Of a DNA stretch of 64,000 bases, positions 16,081 to 24,315 are shown one piece after another. The stretch is from an uncultured Acetatifactor sp. (GTDB taxonomy: Bacteria; Bacillota; Clostridia; Lachnospirales; Lachnospiraceae). The notes beneath the pieces are model-generated. The model had not been told where the DNA came from. It worked only from the letters and a program-made list of their open reading frames with translations, and did no database searches. The stretch covers positions 1-64,000 of the forward strand of contig CAJUFI010000002.1 in NCBI GenBank assembly GCA_910585665.1. Direction: 5' to 3'. The position numbers and the translations under genes are program-made. How positions within the stretch are numbered: position 1 is the first letter of the stretch; the number at the start of each line of letters is the position of its first letter.

Positions 16081-16944
16081 TTATGCAAATTGCATAAGTT
16101 CTTCTTCAATCTCCTTCGCATCGTCCATTGTCAAATCTGGATAGCAAACTGGAATTTCCTCAACTGTCAATTTCCCGATTTTTAACATATGTTTAGCGTT
16201 TTCCATAAGTGTTTCCCTTTTAATATCTTTCGTATAAGTCTTCATAATCTGTTCGTCATCAAATAAACTCATCATAATCGTTACTACCTCCGCTTCCTTG
16301 CTGCTTAGATACTGTCTTAAGATATTTCTGTCCTTGCAAATACGGATTGTTTCTGTAACCGCCTGTTTTGTCATTCCATGTTTTTTTATCTGCTCATTAA
16401 AAACCTTACAAAAGACAATGTACTCATCAATTATATTGTCCTTATCGCTCTCATATATGACCTTGGCTTTTATCTCAATATCAATATCTGCACCGTTAAA
16501 AAATTCTTTGGACAACGATATTGTATCGGCTTTTCTGCCTTTGTTGCCTGTGTATATCACATATAATTCAGGCTTTGGCATTTTTACTTTCTTGCTTTTA
16601 TATAGGCTTTGACTGGTTCGCTCAAAATATTCATGGTAACTCTGTGCTAAATACAGCAGTATTCTGATTAGAATATTTACCGTCCAACTGGATTGTGCCT
16701 CTAACAACAAAAGCAATCTGTTGTTACCTGCCATTATGCCCAAATCATTATAAAGGTTATCTGTCAGAACATTGTCTATCGTTACAATATCCAACGTATC
16801 CTCTGTTGCGTCCGTATCCTCTGGGTGCAATGTTTTATACAGTTTCAACAAATTCTTTTTATCTTGGAAAAGGTCTAAAAAAACACTATTTTTCGCAGTA
16901 CGTTTTGCCTTGACTTCCTGCGTCTGCTTTGTATCGTCCGACAC
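16081..16944 (-). CDS. Rpn-family recombination-promoting nuclease / putative transposase
   Basis: 287 residues from GTG 16944, preceded by GAGGTGGTGAGG; the upstream frame is open but lacks a ribosome site. Typical landmarks of the family are NSVFLDLFQDKKNLLKLYKT, the internal GNNRLLLLLEAQSSWTVNIL (nuclease-core glutamate strand), PKPELYVIYTG, and a long helical C-terminus. The fold belongs to the PD-(D/E)XK superfamily; E. coli RpnA-E increase RecA-independent recombination and cleave DNA. The gene lies between two direct repeats of an AAA-ATPase gene tail, as if it had been inserted there. Codons are more AT-rich than in the flanking AAA gene, suggesting separate origin. Confidence 0.85.
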   Translation of the reverse strand: MSDDTKQTQEVKAKRTAKNSVFLDLFQDKKNLLKLYKTLHPEDTDATEDTLDIVTIDNVLTDNLYNDLGIMAGNNRLLLLLEAQSSWTVNILIRILLYLAQSYHEYFERTSQSLYKSKKVKMPKPELYVIYTGNKGRKADTISLSKEFFNGADIDIEIKAKVIYESDKDNIIDEYIVFCKVFNEQIKKHGMTKQAVTETIRICKDRNILRQYLSSKEAEVVTIMMSLFDDEQIMKTYTKDIKRETLMENAKHMLKIGKLTVEEIPVCYPDLTMDDAKEIEEELMQFA

Positions 16945-17029
16945 CTCACCACCTCGATTCCTAAAAATCTGTGACAAAAAATACAATCTACTCCTGCCAC
17001 ACTTCAATGATACAAAAAGTGCAATTCCA

Positions 17030-18781
17030 TCACCCAATCAGGCACTTCTTGCCCTGGAACCCGAAGCCGTATTTCCTGATATTCTCCCGGGCAAAGCCCT
17101 CCGCCACAAGCGTCGTCTCATACCGCTTCTCCTCAATCTGCGCCAAAGCGTTGGCCACCGTGTCCTCCAGCGTCTTCTCGCCATCATCCCCGTCCATCAC
17201 TTTGAATTCGAAGATGAAAGCCTTTCCGCTTTTGTCCAAAGGCTGCAGCATCACATCATAGCGGCCATATCCGCTCTCCCGGTTCGAAGTCACCCTGTAC
17301 CTGTCCGCCAGGTTCACGATTATGCCCAGCACGAAGCCGTGGTAAAACCGCTCCGGATGGGCCTTCTCCGATGGCTTGTTCCCCACATCGAAGGAGCTGA
17401 ACGTCTCCAGGGCAACCCTGTTCATGAAGGTGTTCATCCTGCGGATGTCGTCGTTTAAGAGGGCCCGGATGAATTCGTTGTAGTACGCGGGCACGTCGAA
17501 GCGTCCGAACCAGTCCTTTACCATGTTCCGGAACAGGAACCATACCTCCCTGTTGGTCAACGTCAGTTCATAACAGATGTCCTCTGTCCTGTTCGGATCT
17601 GCCATGCCGCGCCCGACCACTTTCAGATACCCCGCTGCCATCAACAGGCTCCAAATGGCGTTGGTATTTCCCACCAGCTGGGTGAAGACAATCTGCTCGT
17701 CAATCGGGGCCGTGAAGCTCTTCCCGGCAAGCAGGTCCTCCACTATTACCTTGGCGTCGGCATCCGCCGTCCGTATCAGCGTGCTCACCAGGCCATTGGA
17801 GCTTGTGTTCGCCCAGTAGGCCTCATATTTCGCCCCTTTCCCGATAAAGGAGATGATAGACCAGGGATTGTAGATGTCGGTATGCTCCCCAAACGTGAAA
17901 CCATCATACCATTTCTTCACCCCTTCCTTATGCTCCCCCTGCCCCGCTTCCTCCAGCGCCCGGAAGACCTCCTCCTCCGTAAAGCCGAAAGAGGTGGCGT
18001 ACTTGTCGGAGGTGGTGGTGACTACCTCCAGGTGGTTCAGCTCCGAGAAGATGGATTCCTTGGAGATCCTGGTGATGCCTGTGATCAGACCTCTCTCCAT
18101 GTTGGCGTTGTCCTTGAAGGTGTTCACGAAGAAGCCTTTGAAGAAGGAGATGACCTGGTCCCAGAAATGGCTCAGCCAGGCTTCCAGCATGGGTGTGTCA
18201 TACTCGTCAAGGAGGACGATGGCCTTTTTCCCATAATACCGCTCCAGGTACCCGCAGAGCCGCCGGAGCGCCGTCTGAGCCGTCCTGTCCGACATGTCGT
18301 CCCTCACGGACCGGAAGAAGGCCCTGTCGTCCTCATCGAACAGATCCGATTTCATGATGTCTTTATGCATCTTGTAGATGTCAGTGAGCAGCTGCTTGAC
18401 CGCGTCCTTCACCGATTCCGCGTTGTCCGTCCGCTCCTTCTCGTCATTCCTTCCGCCGTAAAGGGGCTTCACCCCCGCGAAGCTCAGGAATATCACAGGA
18501 TATGTGCCCTGCAGCGCCCGGAAACCTTCCTCCTCCCAGACCTTCCTTCCCTCAAACAGGTCTCCCCGGCCCTGGTACCTATTGGAGAAAAAGCACTCTA
18601 CCGTGCTCATGTTCAGTGTCTTGCCGAACCTGCGAGGACGCGTGATCAGGGTGACGCTGTCCCCCTGATTCCACCACTCCCTGATGAAATCCGTCTTATC
18701 AATATAGAATATATGGTTACGCATCATGTCCCCATAATTCTGGTAACCAAGTCCATGCCTCACTTCTGCGCGTGCTTCCAT
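17030..18781 (-). CDS. AAA-ATPase / PD-(D/E)XK nuclease-fold protein, second type
   Basis: 583 residues from ATG 18781, preceded by GGGAGG. N-terminal FYIDKTDFIREW, Walker A variant TRPRRFGKTLNM near 48-59, Walker B KAIVLLDEYDTPM near 210, the HxEYxTSFGFTEEEV region common to the family, and a C-terminal nuclease core ESGYGRYDVMLQPLD followed by FIFEFKV, i.e. D...ExK. Same architecture as the gene at 11396 but only distantly related in sequence and longer. Cellular role unknown; paralogues of this kind are numerous in gut Clostridia. Its 3' tail is duplicated at 15957-16000. Confidence 0.88.
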   Translation of the reverse strand: MEARAEVRHGLGYQNYGDMMRNHIFYIDKTDFIREWWNQGDSVTLITRPRRFGKTLNMSTVECFFSNRYQGRGDLFEGRKVWEEEGFRALQGTYPVIFLSFAGVKPLYGGRNDEKERTDNAESVKDAVKQLLTDIYKMHKDIMKSDLFDEDDRAFFRSVRDDMSDRTAQTALRRLCGYLERYYGKKAIVLLDEYDTPMLEAWLSHFWDQVISFFKGFFVNTFKDNANMERGLITGITRISKESIFSELNHLEVVTTTSDKYATSFGFTEEEVFRALEEAGQGEHKEGVKKWYDGFTFGEHTDIYNPWSIISFIGKGAKYEAYWANTSSNGLVSTLIRTADADAKVIVEDLLAGKSFTAPIDEQIVFTQLVGNTNAIWSLLMAAGYLKVVGRGMADPNRTEDICYELTLTNREVWFLFRNMVKDWFGRFDVPAYYNEFIRALLNDDIRRMNTFMNRVALETFSSFDVGNKPSEKAHPERFYHGFVLGIIVNLADRYRVTSNRESGYGRYDVMLQPLDKSGKAFIFEFKVMDGDDGEKTLEDTVANALAQIEEKRYETTLVAEGFARENIRKYGFGFQGKKCLIG

Positions 18782-18898
18782 CTGCAATCCTCCCTTCTCG
18801 GCTCTTATCATTACTTTACCATTTTTCCGGTATTTCGGCAATACCTCTCTTCGTTTCCTTCCTGGAACAGAATGCCGAAATGATATATCTTGTAAAAG

Positions 18899-18926
18899 GG
18901 CAGAGCATCTTCCATGACACTCTGCC
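18899..18926 (-). terminator. terminator, GGCAGAG hairpin copy B
   Basis: GGCAGAG (18899-18905) pairs with CTCTGCC (18920-18926), with a T run on the minus strand. Downstream of the 18983-20602 gene. Loop and stem closely resemble the hairpin at 15775-15812 (shared GCATC...GACACTCTGCCG). Confidence 0.7.
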
Positions 18927-18982
18927 GTTCCTTAAACCATATTTTTATCTAAAATGAGGGGAATCATATTTTCCGGTGAAAT

Positions 18983-20602
18983 TTATACGACCGCTTCTAT
19001 CAGCAGCCTGTCTCCAAGGACAATTTCTTTTACGCCGATCACCTTTTTCTTATTAAAATTGAAGCTGAGCATATAGCCTTTTTTCAACCCAAAACAGTCA
19101 AGATAATCCGAAAGCTGTTCTTCTCCGCGCTGGTTATAAGCTTTTCCGCGCCATAGCTTCAACTCAAGGACATACCGTTCCCCCCGGTAAAAGATTACGA
19201 TATCCATACGTCCATTATCCCTGGTCCGGGATTCGATACTGTAATTGCCCACACCATTGATAATCGGCTTCAGAAAGAGAATAAAATATTTTCTACCCAC
19301 ATCCTCTATAAATTTATCATCCTTCTTTCCGTACAATTCATGAAATGTTTCTACAAATTTTTCCAGCACCCGGCGCATATCGAGATGCCCACCCACTATA
19401 AACTGATTTTTTTCCTGTTCCCCGATGTGATACATCAGGTTTCCTATCTGTTCCCCGGCAACAAAATAATCGTATAGAACCGTCTCAAAAATCCGATTAG
19501 AGATGACAGCGACATTATCTTCATTCCTGATAAAGCCGTACATGGCGGCATCTTTAATATAATCAGCAGTCGCAGTGTAAGCCACAGTCCTGCCGTTAAA
19601 AAGCAGCTCTCCCGCCAGCGTCTTCAGCACAGGATACTGTTTCAGTTTGCCTATCAATGACTGATACAGGGGATTATCCTCTTTCACCAGCTTTTTTTCA
19701 GCCTCATAAAATCCTGCCTCAGTCCATGCCCGCGGCTTATCGGGAAAGGCCTCGGTTCCAGATATTCTTTCATCCAACAGCTTGCAGAGACGGGAGACGA
19801 GATACGGATACCCGGATGTATAGCCGTAAATCAGCTCCGCCATTTTTCCTGTATCCATCCCGGTGCCGTAATCGGCTTCATACTGATTCAGCATTCCGGC
19901 GATATCCTCAACCGAAAAGCTCATATCGACTAGAAAATCCGCCGCAATGTTCCAGGGGCTATTATCCCTGTGGTCTTCATCCGGGCGGAGCTTTCTTTGG
20001 ATGCTTCGCACATCGACTACACCGGCCAGGACGACTGACTGAAACGTTGAAATTCTGCGCCTTTTCAGATAACATGCTCTTAACTGTGCCAGAAAATCAA
20101 GGAACACCTGATTATTTGTCGCAGTATCCACTTCATCTATCATCAGGATGATTTTTCGAGCCGCCTTTGCGCACCAATGGTTCAGGACTTTGAACAAAGC
20201 CTGCAGAGAGCATATTCTTGCGGTATTTTGGGCAAATGTCCCAATCCTGCTCTCTATGCCGTCAGGAAAGCTGTCCACCGCGTCCAGCAGTTCCTCCGCG
20301 AATGCCGTGACGAACATTTCCTCACTCTCAAAGGCCAAAGAACTCATGGTCTGGAAATCCAGGCTGACTACCTCATAATCTTCTTTCAGGTAATCAGCCA
20401 TAGCAGCCAAGATGGTGGTCTTTCCATATTGCCTGGCCCTATTGATAGTGAAATAGTCCCCCTCATCAACCATGGCTTTGATTGTTTTCAGGCGTCCGGA
20501 CAAATCGACCATATAATGCAGCTCAGGATCGCAATACCCATTCACATTGAATTTTTTTGCCATTCTATGTTTGGCTTCCGGCATCATCTTTTCCATATCC
20601 AT
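18983..20602 (-). CDS. AAA-family ATPase with C-terminal PD-(D/E)XK domain, third type
   Basis: 539 residues. YMVDLSGRLKTIKAMVDEGD precedes Walker A-like NRARQYGKTTIL; Walker B is KIILMIDEVDTATN near 150. The second half ends with the nuclease-fold core GRMDIVIFYRGERYVLELKL and WRGKAYN. This is the AAA-like family that often accompanies PF09820/PF08011 proteins; function unknown. AAGGGGAA precedes the ATG at 20602. A ten-copy hexanucleotide repeat sits 59-118 bases upstream of the start, a position that could affect promoter spacing or leader structure. Confidence 0.85.
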   Translation of the reverse strand: MDMEKMMPEAKHRMAKKFNVNGYCDPELHYMVDLSGRLKTIKAMVDEGDYFTINRARQYGKTTILAAMADYLKEDYEVVSLDFQTMSSLAFESEEMFVTAFAEELLDAVDSFPDGIESRIGTFAQNTARICSLQALFKVLNHWCAKAARKIILMIDEVDTATNNQVFLDFLAQLRACYLKRRRISTFQSVVLAGVVDVRSIQRKLRPDEDHRDNSPWNIAADFLVDMSFSVEDIAGMLNQYEADYGTGMDTGKMAELIYGYTSGYPYLVSRLCKLLDERISGTEAFPDKPRAWTEAGFYEAEKKLVKEDNPLYQSLIGKLKQYPVLKTLAGELLFNGRTVAYTATADYIKDAAMYGFIRNEDNVAVISNRIFETVLYDYFVAGEQIGNLMYHIGEQEKNQFIVGGHLDMRRVLEKFVETFHELYGKKDDKFIEDVGRKYFILFLKPIINGVGNYSIESRTRDNGRMDIVIFYRGERYVLELKLWRGKAYNQRGEEQLSDYLDCFGLKKGYMLSFNFNKKKVIGVKEIVLGDRLLIEAVV

Positions 20603-20660
20603 AACCTATTCCCCTTGCAATCATGAAATCCCGATTCCCTTATGCACAGTCCCTCAGCCC

Positions 20661-20720
20661 ACACCAACACCAACACCAACACCAACACCAACACCAACAC
20701 CAACACCAACACCAACACCA
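20661..20720. repeat. hexanucleotide tandem repeat, 10 perfect copies
   Basis: ACACCA repeated ten times without error. It lies between the AAA-ATPase start (20602) and the HTH gene (20855), in no credible reading frame. Unit length six means copy-number changes would not shift a frame but would alter promoter or leader spacing in half-turn-like steps. Perfect arrays of this kind are prone to slippage. Confidence 0.9.
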
Positions 20721-20854
20721 TTATTTTACCACAAACTCTCTTGTAATTCCATCTATTTACACAGAAAAAACCCTGCTTTCGCAGAGAAGAGAATGACAAA
20801 AAATTGGGGCAGATCGGTTGAAGGCCGCTGCACGAGCGGAGCGCGTGGAAAGGT

Positions 20855-21238
20855 TCATGATGTAGTCTTCTTAATGCCTTCAATCTCCTGCCTGAGCTGC
20901 CGCACTTCTCTCTGGAGCCGCCTGACAGTCTCTTGGATTTCATGGTTGCTTTCGACGGAAGCACCCCTTTTCAGAAAGCCCTCGCGGAGTCCTTCTTCGC
21001 TGTAATACTGGTCTTTTATGTTATGGGCAATTCCCCAGATTCGCTTTTTGCCCAGCACCTCTGCCGGATAGCCGTACTTGCTGAGAATCTGGCGCGGAAC
21101 CTCCCCTTTCTGGTACTCCTGCCAGAAGAGCTCCTTGAATTCCTTTGTGAAGTACAGGGTGGATGGCGTGACCGAATATGTATAGGGATTGTTCCGCAGC
21201 ATCTCCATTTCTTCTTCAGTGAACACTTTTTTACTCAT
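20855..21238 (-). CDS. orphan IS3 OrfA-like HTH protein
   Basis: 127 residues from ATG 21238 (MSKKVFTEEEMEMLRNNPYT), preceded by GAGGAGGAG. The layout resembles the HTH half of Lachnospiraceae IS3-type transposases: TLYFTKEFKELFWQEYQKGE, VPRQILSKYGYPAEVLGKKR, and a C-terminal coiled coil of the form RRLQREVRQLRQEIEGIKK. No OrfB/DDE integrase frame follows, so it is either a domesticated DNA-binding protein or a transposase remnant. It closes the polysaccharide cluster downstream of the DUF6020 gene. Confidence 0.65.
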   Translation of the reverse strand: MSKKVFTEEEMEMLRNNPYTYSVTPSTLYFTKEFKELFWQEYQKGEVPRQILSKYGYPAEVLGKKRIWGIAHNIKDQYYSEEGLREGFLKRGASVESNHEIQETVRRLQREVRQLRQEIEGIKKTTS

Positions 21239-21297
21239 AGGACTCCTCCTCGTTCTGATCATAGGCGCCACATATTCCTCATCGGACATTGCAAAGA

Positions 21298-23139
21298 CTA
21301 ATCTGCTTCTCTCATTGTCAAGGCACTTGTTATCAACAGCGGTGTCGTTATTGCAATCGGATAGACATACCGATATAGAACCACCGGCCCTAACAGCATT
21401 GTCCCCCATAACAACAGCACAAAAAACGCCGGGAACAAGTATTTGCGCTGCCTCATATAAAAGCAATATGCAAAGTAGCCAAGGAGAATCCAACACATGA
21501 AGCCTGAACTGAACAGCATGGATAATATAGGTATTTTTTGGTAAGTATTATTGTAAGTCAGGTCATAATACCAGTCGGCAAGCCACTGAAGGCATTCCGG
21601 AGTCCGCCGTTTAGCCACGGTCCATGTCCCCTCACTGTTTTGCTGTAAATTCAGGTATTCCCAATAAGGATGATATGCCCCTGGATCCCTATAGTTTACA
21701 TCCGGATACCAAAGTCCCACTGTCAGCCTTGCAAAGGCATCCACATAAGTGACGGGAGCCTTTGCTCCTACCTTGATCCACAGACCAATAAACTCCCCTG
21801 GCTTATCGCGGAATCGGTCTGCGTTGAAGCTTCCTTTATAGTTGTCGGCAATCCCCACCCAGGGCATCTGGTCGCTTGCAGGGACATATATACGAATCAG
21901 CTCCCTCTCCTCCTCTGTCAACTCCTCGAAATTCTTATGCAGCGCTCTGGTAAGCTGCATCGTCGGCACACTCATCATCTCCCGTATATCCTGTCCCTCA
22001 ACCAGCCCTGCTCCCGCAAGCTTTGTAACGGGCCCCGCATACAGAGCATACATAACCGATACAATCCCCAGTATGGCGAGCAGCCTTCGGCGCTGCCTCT
22101 TCATCAATGCAACACCTGCAAACATGCCCGCCACGAATATGTATTTGCCCTGACTTCTGAAAATCATGAAAAGAAATGACACCGCGATATATCGCATCAG
22201 AAATTTCCTTTGGCATAAAAGATTTCCATCCTCCACCCACTCCAACGACATTTTTACAAAAAGAGCCATAAATGAGGCAAAATACACATCCTTCGTGGTA
22301 GAAAACGCCATAATCGCATTGGAAGGAAGAAACATAAAAACCAATAAGAAAACAGTCCTTATCATAAAAGCTATCCTTCGCTTTTTCATATATTTTATTA
22401 CGGCTGCCAACACGAAGGACAGGCAAATCATCTGCAGAAGATTTGAAATCGCATAGCCTGCGTTCACACTATGCAGTACCCCCCCGATGATGTCCACACA
22501 TAAATGCATCAGATAAGTGTGAATCAACGTATGCTTTATACTAATGAACTCACTGTTAAAATAATTTAATTCATACACCACATCATATCCGCACACCCCC
22601 GGATAAGAGGCAATGAAACCAGGCAGCCAGGCCGCGAAAATAAGGAACCAGCACCACAAAAAACATTTTTTCCCATCGCTGTCTGCTTCTTCTGCTTTTT
22701 TCATTCTTATCCAAAGCGCCCCCCTTATTCTATCACGGCGCATCGCATCTGCCGCCCTCACCCTCGCCCTATCATTCATAACTGGCATATGCCGGAACAG
22801 CACAGCAAGCAGCGCAGTCATCAAAGGCACCATACCTGCAATATATATCCATGTATACGGCTTATCAATCAGTGTCCCCGTTCTCATGTATACATTTCTT
22901 CCCAAAACCAAAAATGCAGAAAAAAGAAGCCCTAATAACCCGGTTGCCGTTAACAGCCTTTTGTTGAATCTGCCCCAGCTACACTGCATGAAAACATAAA
23001 TCCCCACGAACAAGATTATCCCGAAGATGCTATTGCTTATTGCATAATCGTCTACTTCCATTTTCAAAATATTTGCGATGGAATATGTGGAACAAAACCC
23101 ACACAATAAACAGCATCCTGTCCTTGCCATTCTTTTCAT
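21298..23139 (-). CDS. DUF6020-type polytopic membrane protein, EPS cluster
   Basis: 613 residues. ATG 23139 overlaps the stop of the upstream glycosyltransferase gene (ATGA), so the two are translationally coupled. About eleven membrane helices, with a large loop around residues 390-540 (GLWYPDVNYRDPGAYHPYWE, TPECLQWLADWYYDLTYNNT). The motif SYPGVCGYDVVYELNYF near the first large loop, followed by KHTLIHTYLMH, resembles GT-C type membrane glycosyltransferases. The likely role is transfer of a lipid-linked sugar made by its DPM-like partner. Function by resemblance only. Confidence 0.75.
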   Translation of the reverse strand: MKRMARTGCCLLCGFCSTYSIANILKMEVDDYAISNSIFGIILFVGIYVFMQCSWGRFNKRLLTATGLLGLLFSAFLVLGRNVYMRTGTLIDKPYTWIYIAGMVPLMTALLAVLFRHMPVMNDRARVRAADAMRRDRIRGALWIRMKKAEEADSDGKKCFLWCWFLIFAAWLPGFIASYPGVCGYDVVYELNYFNSEFISIKHTLIHTYLMHLCVDIIGGVLHSVNAGYAISNLLQMICLSFVLAAVIKYMKKRRIAFMIRTVFLLVFMFLPSNAIMAFSTTKDVYFASFMALFVKMSLEWVEDGNLLCQRKFLMRYIAVSFLFMIFRSQGKYIFVAGMFAGVALMKRQRRRLLAILGIVSVMYALYAGPVTKLAGAGLVEGQDIREMMSVPTMQLTRALHKNFEELTEEERELIRIYVPASDQMPWVGIADNYKGSFNADRFRDKPGEFIGLWIKVGAKAPVTYVDAFARLTVGLWYPDVNYRDPGAYHPYWEYLNLQQNSEGTWTVAKRRTPECLQWLADWYYDLTYNNTYQKIPILSMLFSSGFMCWILLGYFAYCFYMRQRKYLFPAFFVLLLWGTMLLGPVVLYRYVYPIAITTPLLITSALTMREAD

Positions 23140-24068
23140 ACCTTTTCCCGTCCCCTTGATACACTTTGAAGAGCCATCTCGAAATCCTGCTTGTTTTTTT
23201 GCACCATAGTCTGCAGGGTAAGACCCGCAAAAAACGATTGAATCGATGCCAGAATCGTAAATCCACATACTATCAAGGTGGGAAAATTAGGCACAAGCCC
23301 TGTATTGACATAAGTTATCATAACAGGCACCATAAAGAGAACCGCCAAAACAGCCAGGACCAAAGCAATCATTCCAAAAAAGCCCATTGGCCTATAAGTC
23401 CTATATAACCTGATTATCATTCTCAATACCTTTATTCCATCCGTATAAGTGTTGAGCTTGGACTCGCTTCCTTCCGGCCGATCCCTATAATCGATTATGA
23501 CATTTTCAACATACATGTTCTTATCGACCGCATGGATGCTCATTTCAGTCTCTATTTCAAAACCCTTTGACAGGACAGGGAACGTTTTGACGAATTCATA
23601 GCTGAATGCCCTGTACCCTGTCATGATATCCTTGATATCACTATGAAAAAGCATGTTGATGCTTTTCCGTACCAGCATATTTCCAAAGTTATGAAACGGT
23701 CTCTTATTTTCTTCATAATACGTAGAAGAAAGACGGTCGCCTACGACCATATCTACATTTTTACCCAGAACCATCTCTGCCATTTCGCGGGCATATTCTG
23801 CCGGATATGTATCATCCCCATCCGTCATGATATAACATTCCGCCTCTATCTCCCGAAACATTCTGCGTATCACATTTCCTTTGCCCTGCATATATTCCTT
23901 CCGCAAGACAGCTCCCGCTGCCTCCGCAATTTCCGCAGTATTGTCAGTGGAATTGTTATCATAGACATATATATCTGCCTCCGGAAGCACATTTGAAAAA
24001 TCAGCCACTACCTTTCCAATTGTTTTCGCTTCGTTATAGCAGGGAATCAGAACCGCTATTTTTTTCAT
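23136..24068 (-). CDS. GT2 glycosyltransferase, DPM1/undecaprenyl-phosphate type
   Basis: 310 residues. Starts MKKIAVLIPCYNEAKTIGKV; donor site VYDNNSTDNT and DxD-like MTDGDDTYP near residue 95; ends with two membrane helices (residues ~230-300). This is the polyprenyl-phosphate glycosyltransferase layout: a sugar is moved from a nucleotide donor to undecaprenyl phosphate, for later use by a GT-C enzyme, here probably the coupled DUF6020 protein. Start chosen at ATG 24068, ten bases after GGGAGG. The 106-bp repeat lies just upstream and may separate this pair from the rest of the cluster. Confidence 0.87.
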   Translation of the reverse strand: MKKIAVLIPCYNEAKTIGKVVADFSNVLPEADIYVYDNNSTDNTAEIAEAAGAVLRKEYMQGKGNVIRRMFREIEAECYIMTDGDDTYPAEYAREMAEMVLGKNVDMVVGDRLSSTYYEENKRPFHNFGNMLVRKSINMLFHSDIKDIMTGYRAFSYEFVKTFPVLSKGFEIETEMSIHAVDKNMYVENVIIDYRDRPEGSESKLNTYTDGIKVLRMIIRLYRTYRPMGFFGMIALVLAVLAVLFMVPVMITYVNTGLVPNFPTLIVCGFTILASIQSFFAGLTLQTMVQKNKQDFEMALQSVSRGREKV

Positions 24069-24095
24069 ATTTTTCATTCCTCCCAAAGCACTTCT

Positions 24096-24201
24096 TTAGG
24101 AATTGTCGGAAAATAACTGATGCAACTTGTTTAGGAGAAAGCCCAGAAATACAACGAAAACGGCTATAAACTCGCATCAGTTATTTGTAGACAATTCCTT
24201 A
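24096..24201. repeat. 106-bp palindromic repeat, copy 2
   Basis: Identical over all 106 bases to 489-594. It lies in the 247-base gap between two polysaccharide genes of the same strand. The palindromic ends could fold into a long stem within a transcript and reduce read-through. The remaining 24202-24315 shows nothing I recognise. Confidence 0.85.
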
Positions 24202-24315
24202 CTGCCCTTTCAAAATACATCCTGATAGAAGACGGACGGGGACAGCCCCACGCATTTGCCATGTCGTTCCTGCCTGAGCTGCCAGACAATGTCCCAAATC
24301 AGCTAAGAGAGGTTT

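Noticed and set aside
20584..20964. Minus-strand ORF with a long VLVLVL run
   Set aside because: Product of the hexamer repeat read in frame; no start signal and unrelated flanks. The PTPTPT frame on the other strand is rejected for the same reason.
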